Shown in pieces: positions 62,167 through 64,000 of a stretch of DNA of 64,000 bases (position 1 is the first letter of the stretch; the number at the start of each line of letters is the position of its first letter). A program made the position numbers and the translations under genes. The notes beneath the pieces are model-generated. The model did no database searches, had not been told where the DNA came from, and worked only from the letters and a program-made list of their open reading frames with translations. The DNA lies in contig JBJHDF010000014.1 in assembly GCA_050486405.1 (NCBI GenBank), positions 1 through 64,000 of the forward strand. The letters are read 5' to 3'. This DNA is from JBJHDF01 sp050486405 (lineage in GTDB: Bacteria; Pseudomonadota; Gammaproteobacteria; Pseudomonadales; Cellvibrionaceae).

Positions 62167-62981
62167 GTGAGGTGTATCTGCAAGCCCTGGGCGTGGCCGG
62201 TCCGGGCCTGGAAAACTGGCCGGCAACCGCAGCGGTACTGCGCGGCGAGCAGCCCTACCAGGCCGCCGAGATGGAGCGCTACAAACCCCAGCGCCTGCCC
62301 CCCAACGAGCGGCGCCGCGCCACGCAACTGGTGCGCACCGCCTTTCGTGTCTGCGAGGAACTGGCCGACGCCAGCAACGCCGACCTGACCCGCTGCGCGG
62401 CGGTCTTCGCCTCCTCCGGCGGCGACTACACCATCATGGACCAGATCTGCCGGGTGCTGCGCGGCGGCGAGCGACAGGTGTCGCCCACCCAGTTCCACAA
62501 CTCGGTGCACAACTCCGCCGCCGGCTACTGGAGCATCGCCACCGGCAGCCGCGCCGCCTCCACCAGCATCTCGGCCCGGGACGACAGCTTTGTCGCCGGC
62601 CTGCTGGAGGCCGCCAGCTTCTGCACCCTGGAGCAGCAACCCACCCTGCTGGCCGCCTACGACATCCGCCCGCCGGAACCGCTGCTGAGCAAGCGCCCGG
62701 TGGGCGCCGACTTTGGCGTGGCGTTGCTGTTGACGCCCAGCCCCGAAGACGGCTGTCTGGCAAAACTGACCGTGGATATCGCCACAGGTATCGACGCCCG
62801 GGCCACACCCCCCAGCCGCTGCGCGGACCCGGCGCTGGAGCAACTGCGCACCGCCAACCCGGCGGCCCGCTGCCTGCCGCTGCTCGAATTGCTGGCCCGG
62901 CAGGCATCCGGCGCCCTGCACTTTGCCGCGCCCAACCGGCAGGGACTGCAGGTGACGGTGGAGGGAATACCATGCTCCTGA
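62163..62981 (+). CDS. Ketosynthase-like chain-length factor (ApeC-like)
   Basis: This 272-residue protein matches the N-terminal half of ketosynthases but has SVHNSAAGYWSIATG where a KS would have its active-site Cys, and it lacks both catalytic His motifs. Short, cysteine-less partners of this kind form a heterodimer with the ApeO ketosynthase and set chain length. The GTG start overlaps the KS stop (GTGA). Confidence 0.82.
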   Translation: MSEVYLQALGVAGPGLENWPATAAVLRGEQPYQAAEMERYKPQRLPPNERRRATQLVRTAFRVCEELADASNADLTRCAAVFASSGGDYTIMDQICRVLRGGERQVSPTQFHNSVHNSAAGYWSIATGSRAASTSISARDDSFVAGLLEAASFCTLEQQPTLLAAYDIRPPEPLLSKRPVGADFGVALLLTPSPEDGCLAKLTVDIATGIDARATPPSRCADPALEQLRTANPAARCLPLLELLARQASGALHFAAPNRQGLQVTVEGIPCS

Positions 62982-63406
62982 GCCGCGAACAGATTCAGGA
63001 GATGATCCCCCACGGCGCCAGCATGAGCATGCTGGACGAAGTGGTGGCCTGGGATCGCAGCGGCATTCACTGCCGCAGCCGGGTACTGGCGGCGGACAAC
63101 GCCATGTGGCCCGAAGGCCGCGACGGCGGCGACCTGCCCAGCACCCTGCTGGTGGAATACGCCGCCCAGGCCGCCGCGGTACACGCCGCGCTGCTCAGCA
63201 CCGGCCTGGGCGAAGCCGGCTCCGCCTATCTCGGCTCACTGAAAAACCTCGACATCCTGCAAGCCACCACCAGCGGTTCCTCGCCACTGGAGATACACGG
63301 CCAATGCGAAATGAGCGGCCCCGCCGGCGCCATCTATCCCTTTACCGTAAGCCAGAACGACGTTCTGCTGATCCAGGGCCGCCTGCTACTGAGCCGGCAG
63401 GGTTAA
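62972..63406 (+). CDS. 3-hydroxyacyl-ACP dehydratase (ApeP-like)
   Basis: This 144-residue hot-dog protein has EMIPHGASMSMLDEVVAWD (10-28) with His14, the pattern of ApeP-type dehydratases, and EYAAQAAAVHAAL as the central helix. It introduces trans double bonds during polyene synthesis. It overlaps the chain-length-factor gene by 10 bases. A second protein of this class is encoded at 49297-49770. Confidence 0.85.
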   Translation: MLLSREQIQEMIPHGASMSMLDEVVAWDRSGIHCRSRVLAADNAMWPEGRDGGDLPSTLLVEYAAQAAAVHAALLSTGLGEAGSAYLGSLKNLDILQATTSGSSPLEIHGQCEMSGPAGAIYPFTVSQNDVLLIQGRLLLSRQG

Positions 63407-63423
63407 CGCAGGAGGTCGAACCC

Positions 63424-64000
63424 ATGCTGATCCTCCACCCCCGACACCTCCACCTCTGGCTGGTCGACCAGCGAACACTGAGTGACGATACCCTGAATAG
63501 CTGTCGCCAGTGGCTGAGCGACGAAGAGCAGGAAAAACTCGCTCAGTACAAAAAGCCGGGGCTGGCCAGGCGCTACCTGGCAACCCGGGCAACAGCGCGG
63601 CACTGCCTGTCCCAGTATTCGGACAGTATCGGCCCCAAAGACTGGCAATTCGGCACCGACGACAACGGCAAGCCGCGACTGGAAAACAGCAACATGGCGC
63701 TGGAGTTCAACCTCAGCCACAGCGGCGATTGGGTGGTGATGGCCATTACCGAGCACCCGGTGGGCGTGGATGTGGAGCATATTACGCGCAAGACCAGCCA
63801 CAGCCTGCTGCAGATCGCCCAGCACTATTTTCATCGGGACGAAATCCGGCAACTGGAAACGCTGGAAGGTGACCAGCAGCGTCTGTATTTTTATCAACTG
63901 TGGACGCTCAAGGAGGCCTGGCTGAAAGGCGTAGGCACGGGCATCGCCACCGGACTGGACCGGGTGTGTCTGTCACTGCAACCCGATGGTGCCGTCAGCC
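63424..64000 (+). CDS. 4'-phosphopantetheinyl transferase (Sfp/AcpT-like), cut by window end
   Basis: The frame is open to the last base (192 residues visible). It has FNLSHS (95-100), GVDVEHI (114-120) and WTLKEAWLKG (160-169), the three motifs of Sfp-type transferases with the Mg2+-binding Asp and Glu. Such an enzyme adds the phosphopantetheine arm to the two acyl carrier proteins of this cluster. AGGAGG lies 8 bases before the ATG at 63424. The 3' end is missing. Confidence 0.9.
   Translation, partial: MLILHPRHLHLWLVDQRTLSDDTLNSCRQWLSDEEQEKLAQYKKPGLARRYLATRATARHCLSQYSDSIGPKDWQFGTDDNGKPRLENSNMALEFNLSHSGDWVVMAITEHPVGVDVEHITRKTSHSLLQIAQHYFHRDEIRQLETLEGDQQRLYFYQLWTLKEAWLKGVGTGIATGLDRVCLSLQPDGAVS

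Overview
The window is GC-rich, densely packed DNA from a gammaproteobacterial chromosome. The rpsU-yqeY-dnaG-rpoD-tRNA-Ile2 block, two large TonB-dependent receptors of the Xanthomonas/Caulobacter/Cellvibrio type, a NagR-controlled N-acetylglucosamine regulon and an aryl-polyene pigment cluster all point to a marine, polysaccharide-degrading member of a Cellvibrionales-like group. I cannot name a genus from sequence alone. I see no insertion sequence with a transposase, no prophage and no CRISPR array.

Layout. 1-9.3 kb: the end of a SpoVR gene, a GDSL esterase, a TorF-type porin behind a sigma-54/NtrC-like control region, an EamA exporter behind what looks like a transcription attenuator, then cca, a pteridine reductase, an Hsp20 gene with a clear heat-shock promoter, a RimK-like ATP-grasp gene, and folK-folB-tsaD. 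9.4-16.9 kb: a DUF805 gene and a six-gene overlapping operon (RDD, SpoIIM, DUF4129, DUF4350, MoxR, DUF58) lying between tsaD and rpsU, genes that are usually direct neighbours. 17-22 kb: the macromolecular-synthesis block. 22-31.4 kb: a TonB receptor, a solute-binding protein without a signal peptide, and an ABC transporter operon of the 'ferric' family. That operon has three 11-bp-spaced PhoB half-sites and a well placed -10 box, so it is more likely an organophosphate or phosphonate importer than an iron importer. 31.5-35.8 kb: an Ig-repeat/beta-propeller lipoprotein and two poorly characterised genes. 35.8-45 kb: the GlcNAc regulon (nagR, nagB-II, nagA, nagP, nagK and a TonB receptor) with matching 12-14 bp palindromic operators at nagB-II and at the receptor. 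45-47.3 kb: a VTT membrane protein, an alpha/beta-hydrolase fused to a beta-helix-like tail, and a 156-bp element with 26-bp terminal inverted repeats. 47.3-64 kb: a divergent aryl-polyene/xanthomonadin-like gene cluster, cut by the end of the window inside its phosphopantetheinyl transferase.

How the pigment genes fit together: a XanB2/FkbO-type chorismatase makes hydroxybenzoate from chorismate. An AMP-dependent ligase loads an aryl starter onto one of two acyl carrier proteins. A ketosynthase/chain-length-factor pair, a second ketosynthase, an SDR ketoreductase and several hot-dog dehydratases build the polyene. A methyltransferase, two acyltransferases and a glycosyltransferase tailor it or attach it to a lipid. 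An MMPL exporter, a LolA-like protein and a DUF3261 lipoprotein carry it to the outer membrane. Transcription of both arms probably starts from a 120-bp divergent region at 57244-57362.

The observations I would check first are the PhoB promoter at 31.35 kb, the attenuator-like leader at 2.9-3.1 kb, the sigma-54/NtrC region at 1.8 kb, the inverted-repeat element at 47.1 kb, and the hairpin island inside the pigment cluster at 53.8 kb.
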